From Sedimentibacter sp. (GTDB lineage: Bacteria > Bacillota > Clostridia > Tissierellales > Sedimentibacteraceae): DNA of 64,000 nucleotides. The notes under the pieces are model-generated. The model had not been told where the DNA came from and did no database searches. It saw nothing but the letters and a program-made list of their open reading frames with translations. The position numbers were made by a program, and so were the translations under genes. The DNA is taken from contig JAHDLA010000011.1 in the NCBI GenBank assembly GCA_018436705.1, forward strand, positions 124,001 through 188,000, read 5' to 3'. Below are positions 7,813 to 17,764 of the stretch, piece after piece (within the stretch, counting starts at the first letter, position 1; every line of letters begins with the position of its first letter).

Positions 7813-8754
7813 CTATTGTTCAAAATCTTTAGCAATTTCTTCAATTTTTCTTAATCTATGATTAACACCTGATTTTCCAAGGGGTGGATCTAGCATTTCG
7901 CCCAGTTCTTTTAAGCTCGCATTGGTGTGCTTCAGTCTCAAATAAGCAAGCTCTCTCAAGTGATCCGGAAGTTTATCAATAGCTTTATGCTTTTTTAATA
8001 CCTTAATGCTGTTAATCTGTCTCATCGAAGTGTCAACTATCTTATCAAGGTTAGCAGTTTCACAGTTAATAACTCTGTTTATTTGGTTTCTTGTTTCTTT
8101 AACTGCTCTTACGTTTTCAAATTCGAGTACTGCACTGTTAGCGCCCATTAATGCCAGCAAATCGGAAATTTGTTCACTTTCTTTTATATAAGTTACATAA
8201 TAATTTTTACGAAATATAGTCTTACTCTTTATGCCAAAACTTTTAAGTAATTCTCTAATTCCTCTGCTGTGCTCCTCCTTGTTGCTTACGAACTCAGCAT
8301 GGTAGGATCTTTCAGGATCACTTACACTGCCGCACCCCATAAAAGCTCCTTTAACATAAGCTCTCTTAGATGCTTCACTTCTTACTATACTTTTAGGAAC
8401 TCCATAATCAAACGTCATAATATTAAAATCATTGCCTGTTAATCCTGTTCCCTGCAAAAATTTCTTTGAAAGATTGTCTTCAATTTTTACAATGTAATTA
8501 TTATGCTTTTTCAATCTGTTAGTTTTTTCAACGCTTACCTGTGTTGTAATTTCAAATGCAACCTTTAGAAGTTTAAAGATACGTCTTGCAATCGCAGCGT
8601 TCTCGGTAGAAAATTCAACTTCCATCTTATTAAAGCCCTTAAGTGTAATATAACCCATTGTTCTTACCAAAGCTGCCGCTTCAGCCTTTGCACTGAATAT
8701 ATCTTTTATTTCTGTTCTTGACAGCTCTTCTTTTAATTTAGATGAAAAAGTCAT
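7813..8754 (-). CDS. whiA: DNA-binding protein WhiA
   Basis: 313 aa, full length. The N-terminal two thirds is the LAGLIDADG-like domain (FMGCGSVSDPERSYHAEF near 140-160), and the C-terminus is a helix-turn-helix (LKELGEMLDPPLGKSGVNHR near 280). WhiA influences cell division and chromosome segregation in Bacillus and sporulation in Streptomyces. The common neighbours rapZ and yvcK are absent here; a Nudix gene is 9 bp upstream and ptsH 16 bp downstream. Confidence 0.95.
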   Translation of the reverse strand: MTFSSKLKEELSRTEIKDIFSAKAEAAALVRTMGYITLKGFNKMEVEFSTENAAIARRIFKLLKVAFEITTQVSVEKTNRLKKHNNYIVKIEDNLSKKFLQGTGLTGNDFNIMTFDYGVPKSIVRSEASKRAYVKGAFMGCGSVSDPERSYHAEFVSNKEEHSRGIRELLKSFGIKSKTIFRKNYYVTYIKESEQISDLLALMGANSAVLEFENVRAVKETRNQINRVINCETANLDKIVDTSMRQINSIKVLKKHKAIDKLPDHLRELAYLRLKHTNASLKELGEMLDPPLGKSGVNHRLRKIEEIAKDFEQ

Positions 8755-8763
8755 GTAATCACC

Positions 8764-9189
8764 CTACTTGTAACAATGAAATTTTATATCCTCAACAGCT
8801 TTTTTTATGATTTTTCTTTCATCATCATAACGTGCAATTGCCAATGATCTTTCAAAGGGAAGAAATTTTGCTTCCACAAAACCTTCGTTTTTTAAAGCGA
8901 CACAGTTCATGTTTCGTGCCATCATTAAATACCAATGTACTTCTTTATTTATATGAACTCTATCCATATAGCATGTTCTATTGAATTCATAACTTATTTT
9001 TCCAAGATATTTAATAGTAGTAACCTTAGCCTTCGTTTCCTCATAAACTTCACGCAAAGCTGCTTCCTTCAAGGATTCATTTTTCTCGACTCTTCCCTTT
9101 GGAAGGACCCAATCTCTGTTAAACTTTCTTAACATCAGTATGCTATTCTTGAAAAAAACAATTCCTCCGGCACTTACTTCTTCAACCAT
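8764..9189 (-). CDS. Nudix hydrolase
   Basis: 141 aa. The Nudix box spans about residues 32-54: G-x5-E-x7-REVYEET is intact, but the Gly normally before the last hydrophobic residue is Lys (ETKA). The metal-binding REXXEE core is complete, so pyrophosphohydrolase activity is expected; the substrate is unknown. GGAGAAAT precedes ATG 9189. First gene of the cluster with whiA, ptsH and parvulin. A pair of 12-bp inverted repeats lies just upstream. Confidence 0.9.
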   Translation of the reverse strand: MVEEVSAGGIVFFKNSILMLRKFNRDWVLPKGRVEKNESLKEAALREVYEETKAKVTTIKYLGKISYEFNRTCYMDRVHINKEVHWYLMMARNMNCVALKNEGFVEAKFLPFERSLAIARYDDERKIIKKAVEDIKFHCYK

Positions 9190-9200
9190 ATTTCTCCAAC

Positions 9201-9239
9201 TTTCAATATTGTAGTTTATATAATATCACAATATTGAAA
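9201..9239. promoter_or_regulatory. 12-bp inverted repeat pair upstream of the Nudix-whiA-ptsH cluster
   Basis: TTTCAATATTGT (9201-9212) and ACAATATTGAAA (9228-9239) are exact reverse complements separated by 15 nt. Each includes the palindrome CAATATTG. The A/T-rich spacer (TATTATATAA on the minus strand) could carry a -10 box, so this reads like a two-site operator. Confidence 0.5.
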
Positions 9240-9318
9240 AAAATCAAATATATATTTACAGTGTACAATAAAAATGGTTGCATTTCAACTTTTTTATAAT
9301 GAAAATTTTAATTATAAT

Positions 9319-10470
9319 CTAGTCATTATTTCTTTCAGGCTTTTTACCGTAATACTGATAATAATCCACTCTTACATCGCCGTTAAACAGCTTTCTTTTT
9401 CTATCTGCTTTCCTGCCAAAGTCTCTTTCAAAAGAATCAACCGAAGTTATTACATATGTAGACCAAGTCTTATCTCTGCCGAATACCTGCCCCAGCTTTT
9501 TATGAATCTTGTGTATTTCTTCTGCCTCTCCTATTCTCTCCCCATACGGAGGATTAGTTATCAATATCCCGTTGGGACACATAGGCTCTTTTATCCTCGT
9601 AACATCCTTCACAAAAAAATCAATGCAGTCGTCAACTCCGGCTTCTATTGCATTCTCCTTAGCAATTTCAATTGCTTTTTTGCTTATATCAGAGGCAAAA
9701 ATTTTAATGTCAGAATCAAGGTCAATTTTCCTTCTTGCCTCAACTTTTGCATTTTTCCAATATTCTTCCTTGACTATTGGCCATCCCTGAGATACAAATT
9801 TTCGATTAAGTCCCGGAGCAATGTTTCTTCCAATCATAGCAGCTTCAATAGCAATTGTTCCTGAACCGCACATGGGGTCGTACAGAACTCTGTCCTTATT
9901 CCAATAGCTAAGCTTTACCAACGCAGCAGCCATAGTTTCCTTTAATGGAGCCAGTGTAGACTTTTCTCTGTACCCTCGCTTGAACAATCCTTCTCTTGCC
10001 CCCGTTGTATCGATTGTAAGTGTTGCAACATCTTTATGAATTGATATCTGTATAGTAAATTCAGCTCCAGTTTCCGGCATCCATTCTCTGTCATACTCCT
10101 CGCACAATTTTTTGGATACTGCTTTTTTAACAATAGACTGGCAGTCCGGGGTAGAGTACAGTTTAGATTTAACACTCTTTCCTTTTACAGTAAACTTACC
10201 TTCCTCAGTAATCCACTTTTCCCATGGAAGTTCATAGGTTTTATCGAACAGCTCTTCAAATGTATACGCTTCAAACTGGCCCATAACAAGCATCACCCTG
10301 TCTGCGCATCTTAAGTTTATATTTGTTCTAGGGATATCATCAATTTCGGCATCAAAGTACATCCATCCGTTATCTGTCACTACATCATCGTACCCCAAAT
10401 CATGAAGTTCTCTTTTAACTATTGCCTCTAAACCGAAGGCAGATATGGCAGCTAATCTTATTTTTTCCAT
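9319..10470 (-). CDS. THUMP-domain class I SAM-dependent rRNA methyltransferase (RlmL/YpsC type)
   Basis: 383 aa. Residues about 1-160 form a ferredoxin-like plus THUMP RNA-binding region; about 165-383 is a Rossmann methyltransferase with DPMCGSGTIAIEAAMI (SAM site) and the NPPYGER motif typical of base N-methylation. It matches the N-terminal half of E. coli RlmL (23S rRNA m2G2445) and the Bacillus YpsC family, so a 23S rRNA guanine target is likely. AAAGGA precedes the ATG. Confidence 0.9.
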   Translation of the reverse strand: MEKIRLAAISAFGLEAIVKRELHDLGYDDVVTDNGWMYFDAEIDDIPRTNINLRCADRVMLVMGQFEAYTFEELFDKTYELPWEKWITEEGKFTVKGKSVKSKLYSTPDCQSIVKKAVSKKLCEEYDREWMPETGAEFTIQISIHKDVATLTIDTTGAREGLFKRGYREKSTLAPLKETMAAALVKLSYWNKDRVLYDPMCGSGTIAIEAAMIGRNIAPGLNRKFVSQGWPIVKEEYWKNAKVEARRKIDLDSDIKIFASDISKKAIEIAKENAIEAGVDDCIDFFVKDVTRIKEPMCPNGILITNPPYGERIGEAEEIHKIHKKLGQVFGRDKTWSTYVITSVDSFERDFGRKADRKRKLFNGDVRVDYYQYYGKKPERNND

Positions 10471-10561
10471 TGTAATCCTTTCAATTTAATCGTATAACCA
10501 CATAGCTATAAGCACAGCTCGGCAAACCTACTGTAATGCAATTACTTATCAACCATATCTA

Positions 10562-11986
10562 TTATACATTTATTTTTATATTATATTTTTCCATTTTGTA
10601 ATACAGTGTAGCCCTTGGAAGCTTTAAGTGTTTTGCAGCTTCCGTCTTGTTGAAATTCAACTCCTCGAGAGTTTTTTGTATTATTCTTTTTTCTATTTTT
10701 TCAAGATATTCTTCCAGCCCGATTTCGTGATTCTTAATTTCATTTACATCTATAACTTTTTTGATTTCATCAACCTTTATATTTTGCATATGTTGAGGCA
10801 GAAATTCTTTTTCTATTTTATTTTTTCCTCTTTGGGATGCATATATTACTGACCGCTGAATTACGTTTCGAAGCTCTCTGATATTTCCCTCCCAGTGATA
10901 TTCAAAAAATATATTTAAAATATCATTGGGAATTTCTATGATATTTATACCCTGCTCCATACAAAATTCTTGTATAAATTTATTCGCCAAAAGAACTATA
11001 TCTCCCTTTCTCTCTCTGAGAGGCGGTATATTGACTTGAAAAACATCAAGTCGATAGTACAAATCGCTGCGAAATTTTTCCTCTTTAATTAGTTCCCTTA
11101 TATCTTTGTTGGTAGCAGAAATAATTCTCACATCAATCTTTCTCGGGTTATTTCCACCGACTCTTGTTACCACACCTTCCTCCAAAACTCTCAAAAGCTT
11201 TGGCTGAAGCTCTATGGGCATGTCTGCAATTTCATCAAGAAAAAGGCTTCCACCCTCGGCCTCTTCAAACTTTCCTTTTCTCCCGGCACTTCTAGCTCCG
11301 GTAAATGCCCCTGCTTCATATCCAAAAAGTTCACTTTCAAACAAATCCCTTGGAATGGCGCTGCAGTTAATAGGAATAAACTTTCCCTGCCTTCCGCTTT
11401 CGTAATGGATGGCTTTTGCAAATAATTCTTTTCCTGTTCCGCTCTCCCCCTTCAGCAAAACGTTTAAAGGAGATTTTGATATATTCTTGCACAAATTAAT
11501 TATCTCAATAAAGTTAGCATTATTGCTTATAATTTTTGAAAAATATGCCTCTCCAGCAGATTTGATTTTTGTATATTCCTTTTCCAGTTTCAGCAGATTT
11601 GATTGTGTTTTATTAAGAAGTTCGCTCAACTTAAAGATTTCTGTTATGTCTCGGTCTATAACCAGCGCGCCCATCATATTGCCGCACTTGTCTTCTAGCG
11701 GTACTGCACTTGATACAACAAAGCTGTTTTCTCTTGGATTATTATATATATTATGGAATGATGTCCTACTTTCAAGAACCCTGGGAAGAATAGCATTCGG
11801 AAAAAATTCTCTAATATCTTTGCCAATAATATTGTTTCTGAGAACTCCGAAGTATTCCTCTGCCATTTTATTAAAAAAAATTACTTTCCCGCTCATATCA
11901 ACAATAGTTATTGAATCCGGAATATTATCAAATATGTATTCAAATATTTCTTTGTCGTGCTTGTTAAAACTATGCTCAACGGTCAT
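10562..11986 (-). CDS. Sigma-54-dependent transcriptional activator with PAS sensor
   Basis: 474 aa. PAS domain about 12-120, then a short coiled linker, an AAA+ domain about 155-390 with Walker A GESGTGKE, the sigma-54 contact loop GAFTGA and Walker [10 protein letters not shown], then a Fis-type helix-turn-helix at the C-terminus ([20 protein letters not shown]). Such proteins remodel RpoN-holoenzyme at -24/-12 promoters on a signal sensed by PAS. No receiver domain. No obvious target operon is adjacent, so its regulon lies elsewhere. Confidence 0.93.
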   Translation of the reverse strand: MTVEHSFNKHDKEIFEYIFDNIPDSITIVDMSGKVIFFNKMAEEYFGVLRNNIIGKDIREFFPNAILPRVLESRTSFHNIYNNPRENSFVVSSAVPLEDKCGNMMGALVIDRDITEIFKLSELLNKTQSNLLKLEKEYTKIKSAGEAYFSKIISNNANFIEIINLCKNISKSPLNVLLKGESGTGKELFAKAIHYESGRQGKFIPINCSAIPRDLFESELFGYEAGAFTGARSAGRKGKFEEAEGGSLFLDEIADMPIELQPKLLRVLEEGVVTRVGGNNPRKIDVRIISATNKDIRELIKEEKFRSDLYYRLDVFQVNIPPLRERKGDIVLLANKFIQEFCMEQGINIIEIPNDILNIFFEYHWEGNIRELRNVIQRSVIYASQRGKNKIEKEFLPQHMQNIKVDEIKKVIDVNEIKNHEIGLEEYLEKIEKRIIQKTLEELNFNKTEAAKHLKLPRATLYYKMEKYNIKINV

Positions 11987-12012
11987 AAAACCACCTGCAA
12001 TCTCATGATAAG

Positions 12013-13188
12013 CTAGACATTTATACTGCTATCATTTTGAATTTTTTCGTAATATTCTTCTATGAATAGATTATTCAAATTCCAAACATTTTTGAAATCT
12101 TCATATTCTTTTACGGCTTTTGAATTGCCTTTGCCTGTTTTTACGGCACGTATCAGTATGTTCTTAGGCGTGTGCTCCATTGCTATAAATTCCATTAGCT
12201 GAACTTTATACCCCTTCGTTTCCAAAAATAAACTTCTAAGCGAATCTGTTACAAGGGATGAAACTCTTTCTTTTATCAGCCCGTGTTTAAGCATGGGCTC
12301 AAGATATTTATTCTCTATTTTATCATAAAACTCATGCTGGCAGCATGGAACGGACAAAATAATATCCGTATTCCAATTAACAGCTTTAGCCAATGCAGCA
12401 TCAGTTGCAGTGTCACAGGCATGAAGAGTTACTATCATATCAACATCAGATTTATATTCGAAATTTTGTATATCTCCGTAAATAAATTCAAGATTTCCGT
12501 ACTCAAGTTTTTTTGCCGTACGATTGCAAAATTCTATAACTTCATCCTTTAAATCCAGTCCAATAATTTTAACATTGATTTTTCTTATAAAATAGAAATA
12601 ATAATATAAAGCAAATGTGAGATATGCCTTGCCGCAGCCGAAATCTATAATCATGAAATCATCCTTGATATTTTTCCCCTTCAAGGAATCATCAACTATT
12701 TCCAAAAATTTATTTATCTGCCTGAACTTATCGTATTTCTTCGCATATACTTTTCCGTCATTTGTCATAACTCCCAAATTTATTAAAAAGTCACACGGTT
12801 CATTTTCATTGATTATATACTTCTTTTTTTTGTTGTGGCTATCAATTTCCAATGTCTTTGTAGCTTCCTTTTCAATAACTTTCACTCTTCCTTTTTTGCT
12901 TACCATGACCTGAAAATCTGCATCTTCAGTAAACAAATTTATATTGCGATATTCATTTATTATTAATTCAACCATCTCGCCGGCAGCCTGCTCATACGTA
13001 AGGTTATTGTGAAAGGCTTGCTTTTCGGTGAATTTTTCAAATTGAATTATATTTTCGTTTTTAATGGAAATGGGTCTTGCGATAATTTTTTTGTATGGAT
13101 TTTCTGATTTGCTTCTAGGAGTTGTAAAAACACAGTATATAAACTTGTTTTCATCCAGACTGCTTTCAATTATTTCTTGTATGTTCAA
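12013..13188 (-). CDS. Class I SAM-dependent methyltransferase, unknown substrate
   Basis: 391 aa from TTG 13188 (AAGGGTG site upstream). The C-terminal half holds the SAM-binding motif DFGCGKAYLTFALYYYF near 185, an acidic strand end (IIGLDLKDEV) and VTLHACDTATDAALA followed by SVPCCQHE. The CCQHE motif is shared with the family related to the eukaryotic GSTCD/methyltransferase-25 proteins, thought to modify RNA. The N-terminal 180 residues may bind the substrate. Target not known. It lies downstream of glnS. Confidence 0.8.
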   Translation of the reverse strand: MNIQEIIESSLDENKFIYCVFTTPRSKSENPYKKIIARPISIKNENIIQFEKFTEKQAFHNNLTYEQAAGEMVELIINEYRNINLFTEDADFQVMVSKKGRVKVIEKEATKTLEIDSHNKKKKYIINENEPCDFLINLGVMTNDGKVYAKKYDKFRQINKFLEIVDDSLKGKNIKDDFMIIDFGCGKAYLTFALYYYFYFIRKINVKIIGLDLKDEVIEFCNRTAKKLEYGNLEFIYGDIQNFEYKSDVDMIVTLHACDTATDAALAKAVNWNTDIILSVPCCQHEFYDKIENKYLEPMLKHGLIKERVSSLVTDSLRSLFLETKGYKVQLMEFIAMEHTPKNILIRAVKTGKGNSKAVKEYEDFKNVWNLNNLFIEEYYEKIQNDSSINV

Positions 13189-13213
13189 AATATCACCCTT
13201 CTCGGTATCAACA

Positions 13214-13256
13214 GACCTCTCAGAGGCGTTCCTAAAAAAAACGTCTCCGAGAGGTC
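13214..13256 (-). terminator. Long hairpin between glnS and the methyltransferase gene
   Basis: 17-nt arms 13214-13230 and 13240-13256 pair with one mismatch and one G-U around a loop containing a run of eight T on the minus strand. There is no T-run after the stem, so it is an atypical terminator, or a processing or attenuation structure 12 nt past the glnS stop. Confidence 0.55.
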
Positions 13257-13267
13257 CTATGTCATAT

Positions 13268-14938
13268 TTATTTATAGCTGCTCTTTAGTTGCACTATTCT
13301 GTTAAATACCAGTGTATTATCCGTAGTATCCCCGTCAATTATAAAATATCCGTGTCTCATGAACTGAAATCTATCTCCTACATTTTTTTCTTTCATCGAA
13401 GGCTCAACCTTACAATTATTAAGAACTGTCTTGGAGTTTGGATTTAATTTCTCTAAAAAGTTTGTTTTGTCATAATCCTGATCTTCCATCATATAATCGT
13501 ACAGTCTTACTTCCGCATCAATGCTGTGTCTTGCCGATACCCAATGAATTGTTCCCTTAACTTTTCTTCCTTTAAAGCCTGATCCGCTTCTGGTTTCCGG
13601 GTCATAGGTACAGTGAATTTCTGTTATATTTCCTTCAGCATCCTTAACAAAATCTTCACACCTTACAAAGTAAGCATTTCTCAGTCTAACTTCATTTCCC
13701 GGAAACAGTCTGTAATATTTTTTCGGAGGGTTTTCCATGAAGTCTTCTCTTTCTATGTACAATTCCCTGCAGAAAGGCACCATACGAGTCCCCATTTCAG
13801 GGTTATCAGGGTTATTTTCTGATTCCATATATTCTACTTCATCTTCTGGATAATTGGTAATAATCAGTTTTAATGGGTTCAGAACTGCCATTGTTCTTGG
13901 AGCTTTCATACTGAGGTCATCTCTAACCGCATGTTCAAGCATAGCTATATCCACTACGCTCTGGGCTTTCGAAACGCCTATTGCTTCACAGAAATTTTGT
14001 ATGGCTTCCGGAGTGTAACCTCTCCTCCTCAAAGCTGCCACAGTAGGCATTCTCGGATCATCCCACCCGTCTACGTAGCCTTCTTCCACCATTTGTTTCA
14101 GATATCTTTTACCCATCATTGTCTTTGTTAAAAACAGCTTGGCAAATTCAATCTGTTTCGTAGGAGCAGCCTTAAAATCGTCAAGATTGCCCAGAACCCA
14201 GTCATAAAACGGTCTGTGATCCTCAAATTCAAGCGTGCATATCGAATGTGTTATTCCTTCAATTGCATCCTCCACGGGATGGGCATAATCATACATAGGA
14301 TATATGCACCATTCATCCTTTGTGTTGTGGTGATCCTCATGGAGTATTCTGTAAATAACAGGATCTCTCATATTAATATTAGGACTTGCCATATCGATCT
14401 TTGCTCTGAGAACTTTTTCGCCGTTTCCATATTCCCCTTTTTTCATTTTAGAGAATAGTTCAAGATTTTCTTTAATTTCTCTGTTTCTGTACGGGCTTTC
14501 TTTTCCCGGTTCTGTAAGTGTGCCTCTGTAATCCCTTATTTCATCCGCTGATAAATCATCAACATAGGCTAGCCCTTTTTTTATCAATTCAACAGCATAA
14601 TCATACATTTTGCCAAAATAATCAGAAGCAAAAAATATTCTTTCTTTCCAGTCTGGGCATAACCATTTAACATCTTTTATTATAGATTCAACAAATGAGT
14701 CATCTTCCTTTGTTGGGTTTGTGTCATCAAATCTCAAGTTAAAAATACCGTTGTTTTTCTTTGCAAGGCTGTAATTAAGGCATATTGACTTTGCGTGGCC
14801 GACATGAAGATAACCGTTTGGTTCCGGAGGAAATCTAGTATGTACCCTGTCTCCGTATGTTTTATTTTCAAGGTCTTCATTAATTATTTTTTGTATAAAA
14901 TTAACCGATTCCCTGTTTTCAGTATTGTTATCGCTCAT
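13268..14938 (-). CDS. glnS: Glutaminyl-tRNA synthetase
   Basis: 556 aa, the length of bacterial GlnRS. Class I motifs: [15 protein letters not shown] (HIGH) near residue 41 and MMGKRYLK in the KMSKS position, with the GlnRS-specific GWDDPRMPT and [12 protein letters not shown]-terminal anticodon-binding beta-barrel follows. It charges tRNA-Gln directly. Many Firmicutes lack GlnRS and use GluRS plus GatCAB, so its presence marks this lineage. Strong AAGGAGG site; own promoter at 14995-15023. No T-box leader seen. Confidence 0.97.
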   Translation of the reverse strand: MSDNNTENRESVNFIQKIINEDLENKTYGDRVHTRFPPEPNGYLHVGHAKSICLNYSLAKKNNGIFNLRFDDTNPTKEDDSFVESIIKDVKWLCPDWKERIFFASDYFGKMYDYAVELIKKGLAYVDDLSADEIRDYRGTLTEPGKESPYRNREIKENLELFSKMKKGEYGNGEKVLRAKIDMASPNINMRDPVIYRILHEDHHNTKDEWCIYPMYDYAHPVEDAIEGITHSICTLEFEDHRPFYDWVLGNLDDFKAAPTKQIEFAKLFLTKTMMGKRYLKQMVEEGYVDGWDDPRMPTVAALRRRGYTPEAIQNFCEAIGVSKAQSVVDIAMLEHAVRDDLSMKAPRTMAVLNPLKLIITNYPEDEVEYMESENNPDNPEMGTRMVPFCRELYIEREDFMENPPKKYYRLFPGNEVRLRNAYFVRCEDFVKDAEGNITEIHCTYDPETRSGSGFKGRKVKGTIHWVSARHSIDAEVRLYDYMMEDQDYDKTNFLEKLNPNSKTVLNNCKVEPSMKEKNVGDRFQFMRHGYFIIDGDTTDNTLVFNRIVQLKSSYK

Positions 14939-14994
14939 TTCTTCCTCCTTGTAATATATTAATTAACCTTATTTATAAATTCTAATTTCTCTTT

Positions 14995-15023
14995 ATTATA
15001 CTTAATGGAAATATTTATTTCAA
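14995..15023 (-). promoter_or_regulatory. Promoter of glnS
   Basis: TTGAAA (15018-15023), 17-nt spacer and TATAAT (14995-15000) on the minus strand, about 57 bp upstream of the start codon. Confidence 0.7.
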
Positions 15024-15062
15024 GCTAAAAATTCCAATTATGCTTATTATAACCCTATTCAC

Positions 15063-15097
15063 AAAAAAAAATTAGAGAACAGCAAATGCCGTTCCCT
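15063..15097 (-). terminator. Rho-independent terminator of hbd
   Basis: A 10-bp stem with G-U pairs (15088-15097 and 15074-15083 read on minus), loop ATTT, then TAATTTTTTTTT. It lies 14 nt past the hbd stop. Confidence 0.9.
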
Positions 15098-15111
15098 CAT
15101 ATTTATTTATA

Positions 15112-15966
15112 TTATTTACTGTAATCATAAAATCCTTTGCCTGTTTTTCTTCCAAGAAGATTTGCTCTTACCATCTTGCGAAGCAATGGATGTGGTCTAT
15201 ATTTTGGATCGCCAAATTCGTTATACAATACTTCCATTATTGCCAAGCATACATCTAATCCTACTAAATCTCCCAACTCCAGCGGTCCCATAGGATGGTT
15301 AGCACCAAGTCTCATGGCTGCATCAATTTCTTCCTTAGTTGCAACGCCATCAGCCAGTATGCCAACTCCTTCATTAACCAAAGGAATAAGTATTCTATTA
15401 ACAACAAATCCCGGAGCTTCATCAACACTTACAGGAGTTTTGCCTATATTTTTCGACAGTTCAACTATAGCGCTGTGGACTTCTTCTTCCGTAACTTTTC
15501 CTTTTATTACTTCAACTAACTTCATAACAGGAACCGGATTAAAGAAATGCATTCCTATAACATTTCCTGGTCTCTTGCATTTAGATGCAATTTCTGTTAT
15601 TGACAGTGAAGATGTGTTGGTTGATAATATAGCATCTTCCTTTGCAACTGCCTCAATTTCTGCAAATACTTTATGCTTTATTTCCATATCTTCTGCTATT
15701 GCTTCAATAAACAAATCAGCATCATTACATTCAGAGTAATCAGTAACCTTAGTTATGTTTGCCAATGTTGCATCCATAGCGGACTGTTCCATTCTGCCTT
15801 TTGCAACCAATTTAGCCAGCCCTTTGCCTATTGCATCTTCTAAGTTATCATATGATTTCCCTTGTCTTCCCTTAACTACAACCGGATATCCTGCCTGTGC
15901 AAAGGTTTGTATAATACCTTTTGCCATCGTTCCTGTTCCCGCAACGCAAATTTTCTTAATCTTCAT
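15112..15966 (-). CDS. hbd: 3-hydroxybutyryl-CoA dehydrogenase
   Basis: 284 aa, the typical length. N-terminal Rossmann fold with [11 protein letters not shown] near residue 8; catalytic His in [17 protein letters not shown] and the GFVVNRIL motif that precede the dimerisation domain. Interconverts acetoacetyl-CoA and 3-hydroxybutyryl-CoA in butyrate/butanol-type fermentation. The usual partners (crt, bcd, etfAB, thl) are not adjacent; it is a single-gene unit with its own promoter and terminator. Confidence 0.95.
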   Translation of the reverse strand: MKIKKICVAGTGTMAKGIIQTFAQAGYPVVVKGRQGKSYDNLEDAIGKGLAKLVAKGRMEQSAMDATLANITKVTDYSECNDADLFIEAIAEDMEIKHKVFAEIEAVAKEDAILSTNTSSLSITEIASKCKRPGNVIGMHFFNPVPVMKLVEVIKGKVTEEEVHSAIVELSKNIGKTPVSVDEAPGFVVNRILIPLVNEGVGILADGVATKEEIDAAMRLGANHPMGPLELGDLVGLDVCLAIMEVLYNEFGDPKYRPHPLLRKMVRANLLGRKTGKGFYDYSK

Positions 15967-16002
15967 TTGATCCTCCTATATATTCATTTTTTGCCTGAAA
16001 TT

Positions 16003-16031
16003 ATTATAGCATTCAATTTTATTAAATGCAA
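16003..16031 (-). promoter_or_regulatory. Promoter of hbd
   Basis: TTGCAT (16026-16031), 17-nt spacer and TATAAT (16003-16008) on the minus strand, 37 bp upstream of the ATG. Confidence 0.7.
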
Positions 16032-16181
16032 TAATTACAATTGATGTTTTTTAACATTCCTTCGGTTGATATAATTTTAAAATCTGCTCATAATATATAA
16101 GCAGAATGCTAATTTTCTTTGCTTTCTGCCAACTTAACTGTTATATTATATTTATAAAATATTGTATTTAAATGGTGACTT

Positions 16182-17033
16182 ATGTTGAAAAAACTATTTG
16201 CATTTATATCAAATTTAGCATCCAGAATTAAAGATGATAATATTTTTTCTTTCAGCGCTCAATTTTCATACTACATCGTACTGGGAATATTTCCGTTTCT
16301 CATTATGGCTATATCTATGATGTGCAATTTCAGCAGCTACATATACTATATATTAGACTCAGCGGAAAAAATATTCCCAGCCGATGCATACAGCATCATA
16401 TCAAATGTAGTTCACAGCACTTTAGATAGCTGCTCTAAGCCTGTTTTCTCAGCCAGCCTTATTGTTATCTTATGGTCTGCTACAGCCGGAAGCGCATCGA
16501 TAATAAACGGTATTAACAGGGCTTATGGCTTCACTATAAATAGGAACTATCTGTTTATGAGAATACAGGGGATTGTGTTTACGGTGGCATTAATGATCAT
16601 AACCATGATAATATTTACTCTCATAGTTCTTGGAAAGGAAATTATTTTGCTACTTAAAAATATTAATTTATTTTCTGAGTTTATTTTACCAACTGTCCAC
16701 GTGTTCAGATACTTGATGCCCATTCTTATGATGTTTTTAATATTCTCTGCGGCATACAAGTTTCTTACGTATGAAAAGGTGAATTTTTCATTTGTCTTTC
16801 CGGGATCTATATTTTCAACAGCTGGTTTCATACTGGGATCAATGATTTTTTCAAATTACATAAGTACAAAGGCAAAATATTATAATTTTATTTACGGAAA
16901 TTTATCTGGCGTGATAGTTTTTTTAATTTGGGTTTTTATCCTTTCGGCAATATTTCTGACCGGAGCAGAAATAAACGGCCTTCTGGTAAGAATGAATAGA
17001 AAAAAATCAGATACCTTTAAAAATAAGTCATAG
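16182..17033 (+). CDS. YihY/BrkB-family inner membrane protein
   Basis: 283 aa with about six membrane helices. The family signature is visible: FSAQFSYYIVLGIFPFLIM near residue 25, WSATAGSASIINGINRAYG near 105, and a C-terminal GVIVFLIWVFILSAIFLTGAEI. Members were once called ribonuclease BN in error; the function is not established, though lipid or envelope roles have been proposed. One of few plus-strand genes here. GGTGA precedes ATG 16182; its end is 10 bp from the convergent methyltransferase gene. Confidence 0.9.
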   Translation: MLKKLFAFISNLASRIKDDNIFSFSAQFSYYIVLGIFPFLIMAISMMCNFSSYIYYILDSAEKIFPADAYSIISNVVHSTLDSCSKPVFSASLIVILWSATAGSASIINGINRAYGFTINRNYLFMRIQGIVFTVALMIITMIIFTLIVLGKEIILLLKNINLFSEFILPTVHVFRYLMPILMMFLIFSAAYKFLTYEKVNFSFVFPGSIFSTAGFILGSMIFSNYISTKAKYYNFIYGNLSGVIVFLIWVFILSAIFLTGAEINGLLVRMNRKKSDTFKNKS

Positions 17034-17043
17034 CACAAGACAT

Positions 17044-17649
17044 TTATGATTTTATTGATACAAATATAAAATATCCCGATTTCTTATCAACTGTTTCGCA
17101 ATTGCCGAACAGGCTACTTAATTTTGTCTTGGTACTGGGAGCTCCCTGTTTTTTTTGTATAACCACGTATAGTTTTCCTCCGGAATTTAATTGATCGTAC
17201 GCACCTTCGTAAAATGAAAACACTACATCTTTCCCTGCCCGGATTGGAGGGTTGGTAACCACCATGTCAAACTTATCAGTAATATTTTCAAACACTGATG
17301 AGCTTAACACTCTTACTCTGTTTTCAACACTATTTTCTCTCGCATTCATTTTACAAAGTTCAAGTGCTCTTTCGTTAACATCAGACATAGTTACTGTAGA
17401 TTTACCCAAGAAACTTGCAAGGACAATACCTATTGGCCCATAACCGCACCCAAGGTCCAATATACGCCCGTCAAATTCTTTATTTTCCTTTACTACTGTT
17501 TCAGCAAGAAGCATCGAGCCAAAATCCATTCCACTTTTTGAAAATACGCTGTTGCTTGTATTAAAATAAAATTTTTTCTCATCTATATTCCAGTCAAATC
17601 TGTATAGTTCCTTTTCAGTTGACGGATTTTTTGTAAAATACTGTTCCAT
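17044..17649 (-). CDS. Small class I methyltransferase, RsmC/YbxB type
   Basis: 201 aa, corresponding to the C-terminal catalytic half of RsmC (16S rRNA m2G1207). SAM motif ILDLGCGYGPIGIVLA near 64 and the substrate-base motif VVTNPPIRAG near 133. An N-terminal YYFTKNP-like stretch (EQYFTKNPST) is typical of this single-domain Firmicutes group. Probable rRNA guanine-N2 methyltransferase. AAGGAGG precedes ATG 17649. Confidence 0.88.
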   Translation of the reverse strand: MEQYFTKNPSTEKELYRFDWNIDEKKFYFNTSNSVFSKSGMDFGSMLLAETVVKENKEFDGRILDLGCGYGPIGIVLASFLGKSTVTMSDVNERALELCKMNARENSVENRVRVLSSSVFENITDKFDMVVTNPPIRAGKDVVFSFYEGAYDQLNSGGKLYVVIQKKQGAPSTKTKLSSLFGNCETVDKKSGYFIFVSIKS

Positions 17650-17715
17650 ACTTCCTCCTTGTAATGATAGTTTATTATAGCTTATTTTTACCTATTATTA
17701 AAGAATAATTAAAAT

Positions 17716-17764
17716 AAAAATGAGATTTCCCCAAAACGTATTATCGTCTTACCAGGAAATCTCA
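17716..17764 (-). terminator. Terminator of the Stn-like oxidoreductase operon
   Basis: TGAGATTTCC (17755-17764 on minus) pairs perfectly with GGAAATCTCA (17721-17730) across a 24-nt loop, followed by TTTTTATTTT. It lies 120 nt after the stop of the large subunit; the intervening 3' UTR shows no gene. Confidence 0.8.

Noticed and set aside
9274..9864. 196-aa plus-strand open frame
   Set aside because: Antisense shadow of the THUMP methyltransferase, which has clear motifs on the other strand; hydrophobic, Phe-rich translation is typical of antisense.
14939..15060. Possible T-box leader for glnS
   Set aside because: No T-box core (TGGNACC) or antiterminator; only a simple promoter and short leader.
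15137..15739. 200-aa plus-strand open frame
   Set aside because: Antisense to hbd; Ser/Thr-rich composition without motif.
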